This document shows positions 26,600-35,113 of a stretch of 64,000 nucleotides of DNA, in pieces. Location: positions 248,001 to 312,000 of the forward strand of contig JADKKK010000004.1 of NCBI GenBank assembly GCA_016720545.1, in the 5' to 3' direction. Source of the stretch: Myxococcales bacterium (GTDB lineage Bacteria; Myxococcota_A; Polyangia; Polyangiales; Polyangiaceae). Numbering within the stretch: the stretch's first letter is position 1; each line of letters starts with the position of its first letter. The translations under genes and the position numbers were made by a program. Under the pieces are notes generated by a model that did no database searches, had not been told where the DNA came from, and saw only the letters and a program-made list of their open reading frames with translations.

Positions 26600-27094
26600 C
26601 TAGCCGCTCGAGTCGCCGGGGGACTCCGTGGTCGGGGGGGCCTCGCGCGGCGTGCGCGGCATGCCGAACGCCTCGCGCACGCTGTCGGGGATGCGCGTGG
26701 GGCGGAGCGCGCGCACGTCGATGTAGCCCCAGGTGGTCTCCGCGCGCACGAGCACCTCCCCGGTGAGGCGCCGCACCTCCGTCTTCCGCAGGACCTTCGC
26801 CGCCATCGATCTGGGAATCCACGTACGCACCTCGAGCACCTCGCCGTGTAGCGCGGATCGCAGGTAGTCGATCTCGTGGCGCCGCACGACGAACACGCCG
26901 CCGAGCTCACGGTAGCGCTCGAAGGTGAGGCCCACGGCGTCGGAGTGCGCGACCGCCACGTCCTGCACCCAGCGCAAGTATGCGACATTGTTAGCGTGAC
27001 CGAGCACGTCGATGTCCCGGTCGCTCACCTCGACGCGGATCGCGTGGGCTGGGCGCTCAGGTGTGCCACCTCGCACGTCGTCGGCCTCGTCCAT
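26600..27094 (-). CDS. Acyl-CoA thioesterase, hotdog fold (YbgC/4HBT-like)
   Basis: 164 residues from ATG 27094, with GGAGGTGA just upstream. The hotdog signature reads VSDRDIDVLGHANNVAYLRWVQD, in which Asp and His-Ala-Asn-Asn match the 4-hydroxybenzoyl-CoA thioesterase group. Then come FVVRRHEIDYLRSAL and ETTWGYID. It hydrolyses an acyl-CoA or acyl-ACP; the chain is unknown. The C-terminus is Pro/Thr-rich. It is divergent from the lipase gene. Confidence 0.85.
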   Translation of the reverse strand: MDEADDVRGGTPERPAHAIRVEVSDRDIDVLGHANNVAYLRWVQDVAVAHSDAVGLTFERYRELGGVFVVRRHEIDYLRSALHGEVLEVRTWIPRSMAAKVLRKTEVRRLTGEVLVRAETTWGYIDVRALRPTRIPDSVREAFGMPRTPREAPPTTESPGDSSG

Positions 27095-27181
27095 AGGTCA
27101 CCTCCTACTTGCCCACACGCGCACGTCGCAAGGCGGAAAACTTGGAGCCCTCGCACGCTTCGTGCTTTGTGGAGCGCACCG

Positions 27182-27871
27182 ATGCGAGCCCTACTACCGC
27201 GCCGGGGGGACCTCACCGAGACCCTTGCGACGCTTCGCGAGGTCGTTCTCTCACCGCTCGACCTCCTGCCAAGCCTCCCTCAAGGCGTCCGCACGGGCGA
27301 CGACGTCGTCGTGCTCATCCACGGATTCCTCGCCAGCGCCGGGGTCTTCCGACCGATGCGCCGAGCGCTCGAGGAGGCCGGCGCGAAGGTCGCGACCTTC
27401 TCGCACGCGCCCGGCGAGGGCGTGGCGCGTATCGCGAAGAAGCTCGTGCGCCTCATGGCTCACTTGCCGCACGGCGCGAGGGTGCACCTCGTGGGGCACT
27501 CGCTCGGCGGCGTGGTGGCGCGCTACTACGTGCAGGAGCTGCACGGTGCCCGCAAGGTGGCGCAGACCATTTCCATCGCGAGCCCTTTCTTCGGCACCCG
27601 TCACGCGAAGCTGTTCCCCTACCTGGTCGGGCGCGACTTGCACCAGGAGAGCGAGGTGCTCGACCGGCTCCGCGCGGGCGCGCACGATCACGACGTGCCG
27701 CACCTCTCGCTCGTCGCCGAGGCCGATCGCGTCGTGGTGCCCGAGACTTCGGCGATGTTCCCCACGGGCGAGGTGGTGAGCTTCCGCGACAAGGGCCACA
27801 ACTCGCTGCTCTACGACGAGCGCTCGATCGCGCTCATCGTCGATCGCGTGCGGGGCTTCGTCCACCGCTGA
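27182..27871 (+). CDS. Alpha/beta-hydrolase, lipase-like
   Basis: 229 residues from ATG 27182. The oxyanion region VVVLIHGFLASAGVF is followed by the nucleophile elbow VHLVGHSLGGVVARYY (Ser in GHSLGG), ISIASPFFGTRHA, an acid-bearing segment VAEADRVVVP and a late His in DKGHNSLL. It has the architecture of triacylglycerol lipase/esterase LipA-type enzymes. No signal peptide, so probably cytoplasmic. The substrate is unknown. An exported-protein gene follows 58 bases downstream. Confidence 0.83.
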   Translation: MRALLPRRGDLTETLATLREVVLSPLDLLPSLPQGVRTGDDVVVLIHGFLASAGVFRPMRRALEEAGAKVATFSHAPGEGVARIAKKLVRLMAHLPHGARVHLVGHSLGGVVARYYVQELHGARKVAQTISIASPFFGTRHAKLFPYLVGRDLHQESEVLDRLRAGAHDHDVPHLSLVAEADRVVVPETSAMFPTGEVVSFRDKGHNSLLYDERSIALIVDRVRGFVHR

Positions 27872-27929
27872 TCGCGGTCGAGGAACGCGACCCCTTCGCG
27901 GTCGGACGTGTGGTAATCGACGCGGGCGT

Positions 27930-28547
27930 ATGAGATCGCCGCTTCCCTTCGCCGTCCTCGCTTCGGCCGCGCTCGCCGCGCTCGGCTGGAGCGCGCCCGC
28001 CCACGCCGAGCCGTCGGCGTGGTTCTCGGGCGGAGGCGGCGTGGCCTTTCAGCGAAACGGGGAGCTTGGCGGGGACCTCGAGACCCGCCCGGCGATGAGC
28101 TTCGCGTTCGGTGTCGGCACCACGCCGGCCGCGCGGGCCACGGTGGGGCTCGGCCTCCGCATGACGACGTTCTTCTCGCAGGGCACCGACTTGGCCATCG
28201 CCCCGCGCCTGTCGACCGGCGGCTTTGCGCGCGGCGACTTCGGGCTCGCGGTCGAGCTCGGTCTCGCGCTGCGCACCTACAAGGACGGGGCCTACGGCCG
28301 CGTGCCGCTCCAGGTCGTCGCGCTCTTCGGCGCTCCTTTCGGCCTCCAGCTCGGGCTCGGCGCGCAGAGCCCGAGCCTCGACGGCGGCGCCAGCGGCGGC
28401 CTGATGGCCCTGTTCGAGGTCGACCTGCTCCGCCTCACGGTGCTGCGCCAGGGCTCGTCGACGCGCTTCTGGGAGAACCCGATGCCCCTCGGGGGCGCGG
28501 TCAAGGAGCTGTCCGACGAGAGGGCCGCTCCTCCGCCGCGGCGGTAG
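27930..28547 (+). CDS. Exported protein, possibly small outer-membrane barrel
   Basis: 205 residues. The signal peptide ends SAPAHA with cleavage before EPS. The mature part has alternating hydrophobic/polar strands with many Gly (GGGVAFQRNGEL, RATVGLGLRMTTFF, GLAVELGLALRTY, VPLQVVALFGAPFGLQLGLG), consistent with a small beta-barrel. No family is recognised. Same strand as the lipase gene. Confidence 0.65.
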   Translation: MRSPLPFAVLASAALAALGWSAPAHAEPSAWFSGGGGVAFQRNGELGGDLETRPAMSFAFGVGTTPAARATVGLGLRMTTFFSQGTDLAIAPRLSTGGFARGDFGLAVELGLALRTYKDGAYGRVPLQVVALFGAPFGLQLGLGAQSPSLDGGASGGLMALFEVDLLRLTVLRQGSSTRFWENPMPLGGAVKELSDERAAPPPRR

Positions 28548-28605
28548 GCGGCTGACGAAGCGCCGAGGCCAGTGGTCGCCAGCAGGTGCGAGCTCTGGCG
28601 CTCGC

Positions 28606-29388
28606 TCAGGGCTTGGGCGCGCAGTACGAGGCGCTCCCGTCCGTTGGCTGCGAGCGCTCGAGCTGGCGCTGGCTCCCGTCCCGGAGCACGAGGGTGATGG
28701 TCTCGAAGGGGTAGTCGGACGAGGTGTCGCAGGAGACCCCGAAGAACGCGAGGCCCTCCGGATCGTTCCGCACGCTCACGCACGAGGAGGAGTACGGACC
28801 GCCGCCCGTGTGCACGGCCTCGGCGACGGACTCGATGGGCGCGAGGAACGGTACGAGGTCCTCCCGGGTGGTGATCGCGCGCACCTCGTCGCCGCGCGTG
28901 TACACGTAGTGCGCGTAGCTGGGCTCCGGCGGGCGAGCGCCGCCCGAGTAGCCGGCGTTGCTCGACCACGCGGTCATCCCGCGGGGGGCGGACGCGGCGG
29001 AGAGCTTCGCCTCGCACTCCTCCCGGTTTGTCGCGGTGGCGCAGGGCACGCCCGCGAAGGCGAGGCGGCTTCCGTACGAAGGGCCCGGCGGGCGCGCTGC
29101 GTCGGGCGCGGCCGCGTCGGAGGACCCGGCGTCGAGCGAGGCGTCGATGAGCTCGGGTGAGGGCTCCAGCGTAGGCCCGCCGCCACCGGAGGCGACGATC
29201 GCGAGGTAGTCGACGGGGAAGGCGGGCTTCAGGTCACCGATGCCTTCGACGCACACCTTCTGAAATCGACTCACGTCGAGGTGCTTGTCGCTCACGACGG
29301 GGGACGACGCGCTGGACGAGCAGGCCCCGAGCGAGGCTAGCGAAGCGAGCGCGAAAAAACGGAGGAGCCTCGATGGGTTGGCGTGCAT
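28606..29388 (-). CDS. Lipoprotein of unknown function
   Basis: 260 residues from ATG 29388. The signal RLLRFFALASLASLGAC has lipobox LGAC, followed by a Ser-rich spacer. The mature part has six further cysteines and an Asp/Ala/Pro-rich linker near residue 85-100. No domain is recognised. It lies 120 bases downstream of the desaturase on the same strand. Confidence 0.7.
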   Translation of the reverse strand: MHANPSRLLRFFALASLASLGACSSSASSPVVSDKHLDVSRFQKVCVEGIGDLKPAFPVDYLAIVASGGGGPTLEPSPELIDASLDAGSSDAAAPDAARPPGPSYGSRLAFAGVPCATATNREECEAKLSAASAPRGMTAWSSNAGYSGGARPPEPSYAHYVYTRGDEVRAITTREDLVPFLAPIESVAEAVHTGGGPYSSSCVSVRNDPEGLAFFGVSCDTSSDYPFETITLVLRDGSQRQLERSQPTDGSASYCAPKP

Positions 29389-29508
29389 GGCCCGCGCTCT
29401 AGCGAGCGCCGTGCCATCGGGTGAGCGCGTGGGTTTGCGGGCGGAACGTGCCTCGCCTTCGCAGCTGGCGCACCCTGGCGCGCACCTCGCGACTCGCGGG
29501 TCGTGGGT

Positions 29509-30606
29509 CTACGCGGTCTGCTCGGCGCCGATCGACTCGAGCTCCCAGCGCGCCACGGGCTTCACGCGCTCGCGGAGGAGCGCCTCGACCTCGGCGTCGG
29601 TCATGGGCGCGCCGAGCCGCACGTACCTGCGCGACAGCACGTCGTAGCGGCCGGCCCAAAGCAGGACCGACACCAGGAAGAAGTCGATGCCTCGGAACAC
29701 GATCGCGCCTTGCTCGGCGTACTTCGCGCGGTTCTTCAGGAGCTCGGCGGGGTGCTCGGTCCAGTGGCGCGCCGGCATGAGGTGGTGGCTGATGTGGTAG
29801 CCGTCGTTGAAGCAGCGCTCGTTGTACACGGAGTTGATGCAGGTGATCGAGTTGGCGATCCCGTTGTTCTTCCGCGCCACGTTGATGAAGGCGTGCTGAC
29901 CCCAGTTGCCGACCATCATCATGAAGCGACACATCACGACCGGGATGACGAACGCGACGAGGCCAAAGCGAAAATCGAGCGCGACGGCGGCAGCGGCCAC
30001 CGAGAGCTGCCCGACCTCGCCGAGGAACGCGCGCTTCGCCATGCCCTTCTTCTTGTGCCGCGCGAGGTAGGTGGGCAGCTCGATCGAGGCGAGGAAGAAG
30101 AAGCGCGAGAAGTACACGAGGAAGTGGAGGAAGCTGTCGCGCTGGAAGCGGATCGTCGACGACAGGTCCTCGCGCATGTTGTCTTCGGCGTGGTGCATGC
30201 CGATGTGGTGTTCCCGGTACCCCGTGGGGATGCCGAAGAAGAACGACATGATGAACGGGTGCGCCCGGTCGAACCACTTGTGCTTCTTGAGGAACGGCCG
30301 ATGCATCGTGTTGTGGAGCATCAGGATGACCGGCGACACGAAGTAGCCCCACACGGCGAGGTACACCGCGATGGGGAGGAGCTGCTGCGCGCCGTGCAGC
30401 GGCCCGAAGCGGAGCGTGGCGTAGAGGCCCGCCATCATCGCGGTCATGAGGAGCAGCATCCGGATCGTGAGGTGGATGAACACCTGGTCGCGCTTGTCGT
30501 GCAGTACGCCGTCGCACCAGCGCGAGAACGCGCCGTCCCCGTAGGTGGGAGGGGCAGCCGGATCGGTCAGCGTGAGGGGCGACTCTTCAGACATCGCGCG
30601 GTTCAT
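29509..30606 (-). CDS. Membrane fatty acid desaturase/hydroxylase
   Basis: 365 residues from ATG 30606 (MNRAMSEES); ATG 30594 is an alternative, and neither has a strong ribosome site. The three histidine boxes of the di-iron membrane desaturases are visible: HNTMH, HHIGMHH and, near the end, HISHHLMPARH. Four or more membrane segments surround them. It would introduce a double bond or hydroxyl into a lipid acyl chain. No electron-transfer partner is adjacent. Confidence 0.87.
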   Translation of the reverse strand: MNRAMSEESPLTLTDPAAPPTYGDGAFSRWCDGVLHDKRDQVFIHLTIRMLLLMTAMMAGLYATLRFGPLHGAQQLLPIAVYLAVWGYFVSPVILMLHNTMHRPFLKKHKWFDRAHPFIMSFFFGIPTGYREHHIGMHHAEDNMREDLSSTIRFQRDSFLHFLVYFSRFFFLASIELPTYLARHKKKGMAKRAFLGEVGQLSVAAAAVALDFRFGLVAFVIPVVMCRFMMMVGNWGQHAFINVARKNNGIANSITCINSVYNERCFNDGYHISHHLMPARHWTEHPAELLKNRAKYAEQGAIVFRGIDFFLVSVLLWAGRYDVLSRRYVRLGAPMTDAEVEALLRERVKPVARWELESIGAEQTA

Positions 30607-30698
30607 AACGCGGACGAGAGGCACGTGCCAGCGCGCGCGCGTGCGTAGCCAGCTTCGCGCCCAAACCGTTCGCTGGGCGTGCCGATCCGGCGAGCGCG

Positions 30699-31358
30699 TC
30701 AGGTCGCGAACGCCGCGAGGGCGAGCCGCAAGCAAACATAATACACGACGACGAGCAGCGCCGACGCGCCCTGTTGGCGGAGCACCGCCTGCGGCCACCG
30801 CCCCGCGAGGGTCACCGCGACGACCAGGGGGACCAAGCCGAGCCACTCGAGCGCGCCAAGGTCGAAGCGCGCGCCGTCGGCGAAGCGCACGGCGAGCAGT
30901 CCCTCGGACGCGCGACCCAGGTGGTCGTGCGCGAGCGCGCAGCCGGTCCGCGCGACGAGCAGCGCCGGCGCGAACGCGAGCGCCGCGTGGTCGAACGCGG
31001 GGCGCATCGGCGTGCGCGTCGCGAGGCACGCGCCGAGGAGGCCGAGCGCCCCGAACGGCGCCGCGCCGAGAGTGCTCAGGGTGGCCTGCGCGCCCACGCG
31101 GGCCGCGGCCCCGGTGAGCGCGGGGAGCACGACGAAGAGCCCGAGCAGCGCAGCGCCCTCGGTCGCGATCGCGAGGCGATCCCCGACGCCGCGAGGCAGG
31201 CGCGAGCGTCGCACGAAGCCGACGTGGAACACGATGAACGCGAGCGTCATCAGGGCGCCGAACGCGTGCACCTCGACCGGACCGAGCGAGAGCGCGGCGG
31301 GGGCGGAGAGCTCGGGGAGCGCGACCGCGAGGCTCAGCGCAGCCTCGGCGCGATGCAC
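30699..31358 (-). CDS. Lgt-family (prolipoprotein diacylglyceryl transferase-like) membrane protein
   Basis: 219 residues from GTG 31358, overlapping the upstream CPBP gene by 25 bases. About seven hydrophobic segments. The segment ARTGCALAHDHLG, then LAVRFADGARFDLGALEWLG, resembles the divergent Lgt-family branch with R-x-G-C and HDHxG and an L-A-V-x-F...D-L-G-x-x-E run. The canonical Lgt HGGL segment is not evident, so it may not be a true prolipoprotein transferase. It is the last gene of the minus-strand operon starting at 33571. Confidence 0.6.
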   Translation of the reverse strand: MHRAEAALSLAVALPELSAPAALSLGPVEVHAFGALMTLAFIVFHVGFVRRSRLPRGVGDRLAIATEGAALLGLFVVLPALTGAAARVGAQATLSTLGAAPFGALGLLGACLATRTPMRPAFDHAALAFAPALLVARTGCALAHDHLGRASEGLLAVRFADGARFDLGALEWLGLVPLVVAVTLAGRWPQAVLRQQGASALLVVVYYVCLRLALAAFAT

Positions 31359-32014
31359 ACCACGTTCACCGTGACGGCGAGCGCGACGTGCGCGGCGAAC
31401 GGCGCGAGGACGCTGCGCGATCGCAGCGAGAGCAGGCCGAACGCGAGCCCACCGGGGAAGGCGAGGGCCAGCTCGATGGTGGGCTTGCCGAGGTGGGCCA
31501 ACGCGAACACGGCTGCCTGCGCGACCAGGCTCGCCCGCCCGAGGAGCGGCGCGGCCCCGAAGAGCAGTACGCCGCGGAACGTGAGCTCCCAGGCGAAGGC
31601 GTACACGGCGAACACACACGTCGAGAGCGCCAGCGCCGCGGCCGAGGACCGCGCGGGCTCGTAGAGTGGATACTGCGCGCGCACGGCGTCGAGCTGCCCG
31701 AGGGCCACCCCGCCCACCACGGCGGCGAGCACGGCGAGCGCCATGAGACGTCGTCCCCGCGCCGCAGGCCACTGGACGCCGAGGTCGATCGGCGAGTGCC
31801 CGAGCGCCCACGCGCCGGCGAAGCCCGCCCCGAGCACCGCCGCCTTGGCGAGCACCACCGCGAAGAGCTCGAGCTCCCGAGGGACGTAGGGAAAAGTGCG
31901 CAGGTTCCGCTCGAGCGCGAGGGCGAGCGCGACGCACACGAGCAACGCGAGCGTCTGCTGCGGTCGCCGCGCCGGGCCAGGGCGCTCGTGCTCCGTGCGT
32001 GAATGCCGCGCCAT
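31334..32014 (-). CDS. CPBP-family intramembrane metalloprotease-like protein
   Basis: 226 residues from ATG 32014 with about six membrane segments. The CPBP (Abi) motifs are partly visible: WELTFRG corresponds to the E-E-x-x-x-R box with the second Glu changed to Leu, and FALAHLGKP supplies the His motif; a further His lies in FAAHVALAV. Members cleave within membranes or act in peptide maturation. Third gene of the operon, 10 bases after the ATPase. Confidence 0.75.
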   Translation of the reverse strand: MARHSRTEHERPGPARRPQQTLALLVCVALALALERNLRTFPYVPRELELFAVVLAKAAVLGAGFAGAWALGHSPIDLGVQWPAARGRRLMALAVLAAVVGGVALGQLDAVRAQYPLYEPARSSAAALALSTCVFAVYAFAWELTFRGVLLFGAAPLLGRASLVAQAAVFALAHLGKPTIELALAFPGGLAFGLLSLRSRSVLAPFAAHVALAVTVNVVCIAPRLR

Positions 32015-32024
32015 GACGGCGGCG

Positions 32025-32777
32025 CTACAGCGGCCCCTCGGTGAGGCCGTGCACGAACTGCCGGACGTACGGCTGGGTGCTCGCCTTCGCCTCGGTCGTC
32101 GTGCCGTCGAAGATGAGCTCGCCCTTGTACATCATGCCCACCCGGTCGGTGACCGTGAGCAGGCGATCGAGATCGCTCGAGACCATGATGACGGTGGCGT
32201 TGCGCGCCCGCTGCTCCTCGCGCAGAAGCTCGAAGATCTTCTGGGAGGTGACCGGGTCGAGGCCGGCCGCGGGCTCGTCGTAGAGCACGATCTCGGCGTT
32301 CGTGATTGTGGCGCGGGCGACGCCCACGCGCTTCTTCTGGCCGCCCGAGAGCCCGCCAGGGAGCCGCGCGCCGAACCCCGAGAGCGCCACGCTCGACAGG
32401 CGCTCGGCGACCCGCGCTTGCACCTCGGCTTCGGGGAGCGAGTAGAGGCGCCGCAGGGGGAACGCGATGTTGTCGTCGACCGTGAGGTGGTCGAAGAGCG
32501 CGTTGTTCTGGAAGAGCATGCCGAACTTGAGGCGCAGCTTCTGGAGGTCGAGCTCGGTGAGCTGGGTGACGTCCTGGCCCGCGACGTCGATGCTGCCCGA
32601 GTCGGCCTTGATGAGCCCCGTGATGAGCTTGAGCAGCACGCTCTTGCCGGCCGCGCCCGGCCCGATGAGCCCGTAGAGGCACCCCTCCGGCACCGTGAGC
32701 GTGAGGTCCCGCACGACGTGCGCGAGGTGCCCGCCGGCGGAGCGGAAGCTCTTGTTCAGACCGCGGATGCGGATCAT
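32025..32777 (-). CDS. ABC ATP-binding protein, MlaF-like with altered motifs
   Basis: 250 residues from ATG 32777, overlapping the upstream SctJ-like gene by four bases (ATGA). Motifs are Walker A GPGAAGKS (Ser-Gly of the usual ABC form changed), Q-loop LFQNNALFDHLTV, signature LSGGQKKRVGVAR and Walker B VLYDEPAAGLDP. The switch His is replaced: IMVSSDLDR where VTHD is expected. The MlaF-type Q-loop is kept. No permease or MCE gene is near. Hydrolysis may be slow or regulated (inference). Confidence 0.87.
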   Translation of the reverse strand: MIRIRGLNKSFRSAGGHLAHVVRDLTLTVPEGCLYGLIGPGAAGKSVLLKLITGLIKADSGSIDVAGQDVTQLTELDLQKLRLKFGMLFQNNALFDHLTVDDNIAFPLRRLYSLPEAEVQARVAERLSSVALSGFGARLPGGLSGGQKKRVGVARATITNAEIVLYDEPAAGLDPVTSQKIFELLREEQRARNATVIMVSSDLDRLLTVTDRVGMMYKGELIFDGTTTEAKASTQPYVRQFVHGLTEGPL

Positions 32778-33571
32778 GGCCTCGCCCCCTGGAGCCGAGA
32801 GAGCCTGAGGTAGAGCAGCAGCGTCGCGCCCGCGAGCAGGCCGACGAGGAGCACGAGCGCAGCGAGGACGAGGCGGAGCGGCGCCGCCGAGCCGGCCGCG
32901 ACCGCCAGCGGGCCCACGTGCGCGAGCGCCCCGCCGGTCGCGCTCGGAGAGGCCTGGCGCTGCACGGTCACCACGACCACGTCGTCGGGGGCGAGCTCGG
33001 GCGCTCCGGCGGCGACGAGCCGCTTCACCTGCGCCTCCGCGAGGGGGCTCGTCGCGCCGCGGTGGGTGAGCAGCACGCTGGCCGAGGCCTTCTCTTTCTT
33101 CTCGCGGAGCGGGCCGTCGGAGGGGAGGTTCAGGTGCACGCGGGCCGCGAGCACCCCGTCGACCTGGAGCAGGCTCTTCTCGAGCTCGCCGGCGAGGCCG
33201 GCCGCCAACGCCGCCCGCTCGGCGGAGAGCGTCGGCACGAGGGCGCCGCGGCCCACGTCGGCGAGCGAGGCGTTGCGGGGGCGGGGGAGCCCCTCGTCGG
33301 CGAGGATGCGGAGGGCCTCGCTCGCTTCGGAGTCGGAGACGACCACGCGGAAGCGCCCGTCGCCGGCCCCGTCGGGCTCCTTCCGCGCCCCCACCGCGCG
33401 GGCCTCGAGCGCCACGACCACGCGGTTCGCCTCGGGGTCGTCCAGGCCAGCGGCCACCGGCGACGCGCACGCCGCACCCAGCGCACCCAGCGCAAAGAGC
33501 GCGCAGGCGAGCGCGCGGGCCCACGCGACGCTGCGTGGCGGGGAGGCAGAAGGCGGGCGCACGGGCGGCAT
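32774..33571 (-). CDS. YscJ/SctJ-FliF family lipoprotein (ring-forming)
   Basis: 265 residues from ATG 33571. A long signal sequence ends LGALGAAC (Cys35). The ring-building domain is clear: LDDPEANRVVVALEARAV, FRVVVSDSEASEALRILAD, VDGVLAARVHLNLP and VLLTHRG match the YscJ/SctJ inner-membrane ring protein of type III secretion. The C-terminus has one membrane segment (LVLAALVLLVGLLAGATLLLY), as in SctJ. No other type III gene occurs in the window. It is the first gene of a four-gene operon and divergent from a kinase cassette. Confidence 0.85.
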   Translation of the reverse strand: MPPVRPPSASPPRSVAWARALACALFALGALGAACASPVAAGLDDPEANRVVVALEARAVGARKEPDGAGDGRFRVVVSDSEASEALRILADEGLPRPRNASLADVGRGALVPTLSAERAALAAGLAGELEKSLLQVDGVLAARVHLNLPSDGPLREKKEKASASVLLTHRGATSPLAEAQVKRLVAAGAPELAPDDVVVVTVQRQASPSATGGALAHVGPLAVAAGSAAPLRLVLAALVLLVGLLAGATLLLYLRLSRLQGARP

Positions 33572-33682
33572 CCTACGATCACGGCCGCCGGTTTCGTGAG
33601 CGGAATTGGGCGGCCGAGGCACGCTCACAGAAACGACGGGGGGAGAGCCCGCCCTTCGGGTACACTTCCGCCTGAGGCGCAC

Positions 33683-35113
33683 GTGAGGCAAGCTCCCACG
33701 CAGATGGCGGATCCCACGTCCGAGTCGAAGCTCGAGTCGTGGGCGCCCCGACCCGGCGAGGTCGTCGGCGGCCGTTTCCGTGTGCTCCACACGCTGGGGC
33801 AGGGCGGGATGGGCGCGGTCGTCGCCGCGGCGCACCTGCAGCTCGGTCAGTCCGTCGCCATCAAGTTCCTCCACCCGAAGCTCGCTCGCGACGCCGGCAG
33901 CGTGGAGCGCTTTCACCGCGAGGCGAGGGCGACGATGCGCATCAAGAGCGAGCACGTCGTCCGCGTGAGCGACGTGGGGACGTCCGACGCCGGCCTGCCG
34001 TTCATCGTCATGGAGCTGCTCGAAGGGGCCGATCTCGGGCACGTCGTGGCGGCCGGTCCGCTCGCCATCTCCGACGCCGTCGATTACGTGCTGCAGGCTT
34101 CCGAAGCCCTCGCCGAGGCGCACGCCGTGGGCATCGTCCATCGCGACCTCAAGCCGACGAACCTGTGGCTTGCCAAGCGCCCCGACGGGACGCCATTGGT
34201 CAAGGTTCTTGACTTCGGCATCTCGAAGCTTTCGACGCACGCGCCGGGCGACGTGAAGCTCACCGAGACTCAGTCGGTGTTCGGGTCGCCCACGTACATG
34301 TCCCCGGAGCAGATCCGGAGCGCCAAGCGGGTCGACCACCGCACCGACGTCTGGGCCCTCGGCATCGTCCTCCACGAGCTGCTCACCGGCCAGCTCCCGT
34401 TCGACGGCGACACGGTCTCGGGTGTGCTCGCCAGCATCGCGGCCGATCCGCCGCTCCCGCTCCGCCACTCCCGTCCTGACGCGCCGCCCGGCCTCGAGCA
34501 AGCCATCTTGCGGTGCCTCGAGAAGGACGTCACGCGGCGCTGTCAGTCTCTCGCCGAGCTCGCGGCGCTCCTCGCGCCGTTCGCTTCCCCGGTGGGCACG
34601 CTCTCGGCTGGCCGCATCGGCCGGCTCGGCGCGCCTCAAGGCGGGAGCTTCGCCCCGAGCCCGGCCAGCTCGGCCGGCGACGTCGGCGCGTTCGGTATCA
34701 CCGAGCGGAGCATCGTGACGCCCGGTCGCGCGCGGAGCCCGGTGTTCGGCGTGGCGCTCGGCATGGGCCTCGCGCTGCTCATCATCGGCGGCGTCGCGGG
34801 GATCGCGAGGCTCGGCGCCGCTCGCGGCGGGACCGCGGCCGCCGCGCCCACCGCCTCCGCAGGGGTCGCCGCGGCGCCGCCGTCGGCCCGGATCCTCGCG
34901 GCCGCGACCCCGCCTGCGAGCGCCGCATGGCCCGGGTCCTCCGTGGCGCCCGCCGCGTCCGCCGCGCCCGCCGCGTCGACGGTGCCCGCCGCGAAGCCGG
35001 CGCACCCCAATCCCCGACCCGGGCGCCCGTCCGTCCCCGCCAAGCCGGGGGCCACCGCCGGACCCGCCGGTGCGCCGACCGTCGCGCCGACCGTCGCCGA
35101 GGGGCGAGATTGA
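33683..35113 (+). CDS. Membrane Ser/Thr protein kinase, cassette copy 1
   Basis: 476 residues from GTG 33683, matching the placement in the paralogue at 37532; ATG 33704 is the alternative. Kinase domain about residues 25-300: GQGGMGAVV (near 39), VAIKFLHP, HRDLKPTN (His153), DFGISK, SPTYMSPEQIR. A membrane segment at about 353-376 (VALGMGLALLIIGGVAGIA) is followed by an Ala/Pro-rich periplasmic tail without a folded sensor. Substrate unknown. The stop overlaps the TTG start of the next gene, so kinase, exported protein and lipoprotein are coupled. Confidence 0.92.
   Translation: MRQAPTQMADPTSESKLESWAPRPGEVVGGRFRVLHTLGQGGMGAVVAAAHLQLGQSVAIKFLHPKLARDAGSVERFHREARATMRIKSEHVVRVSDVGTSDAGLPFIVMELLEGADLGHVVAAGPLAISDAVDYVLQASEALAEAHAVGIVHRDLKPTNLWLAKRPDGTPLVKVLDFGISKLSTHAPGDVKLTETQSVFGSPTYMSPEQIRSAKRVDHRTDVWALGIVLHELLTGQLPFDGDTVSGVLASIAADPPLPLRHSRPDAPPGLEQAILRCLEKDVTRRCQSLAELAALLAPFASPVGTLSAGRIGRLGAPQGGSFAPSPASSAGDVGAFGITERSIVTPGRARSPVFGVALGMGLALLIIGGVAGIARLGAARGGTAAAAPTASAGVAAAPPSARILAAATPPASAAWPGSSVAPAASAAPAASTVPAAKPAHPNPRPGRPSVPAKPGATAGPAGAPTVAPTVAEGRD

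Noticed and set aside
32774..33571. Part of a complete type III secretion or flagellar cluster
   Set aside because: No SctV, SctN, SctC, FliG or other companion gene is found on either side within the window.
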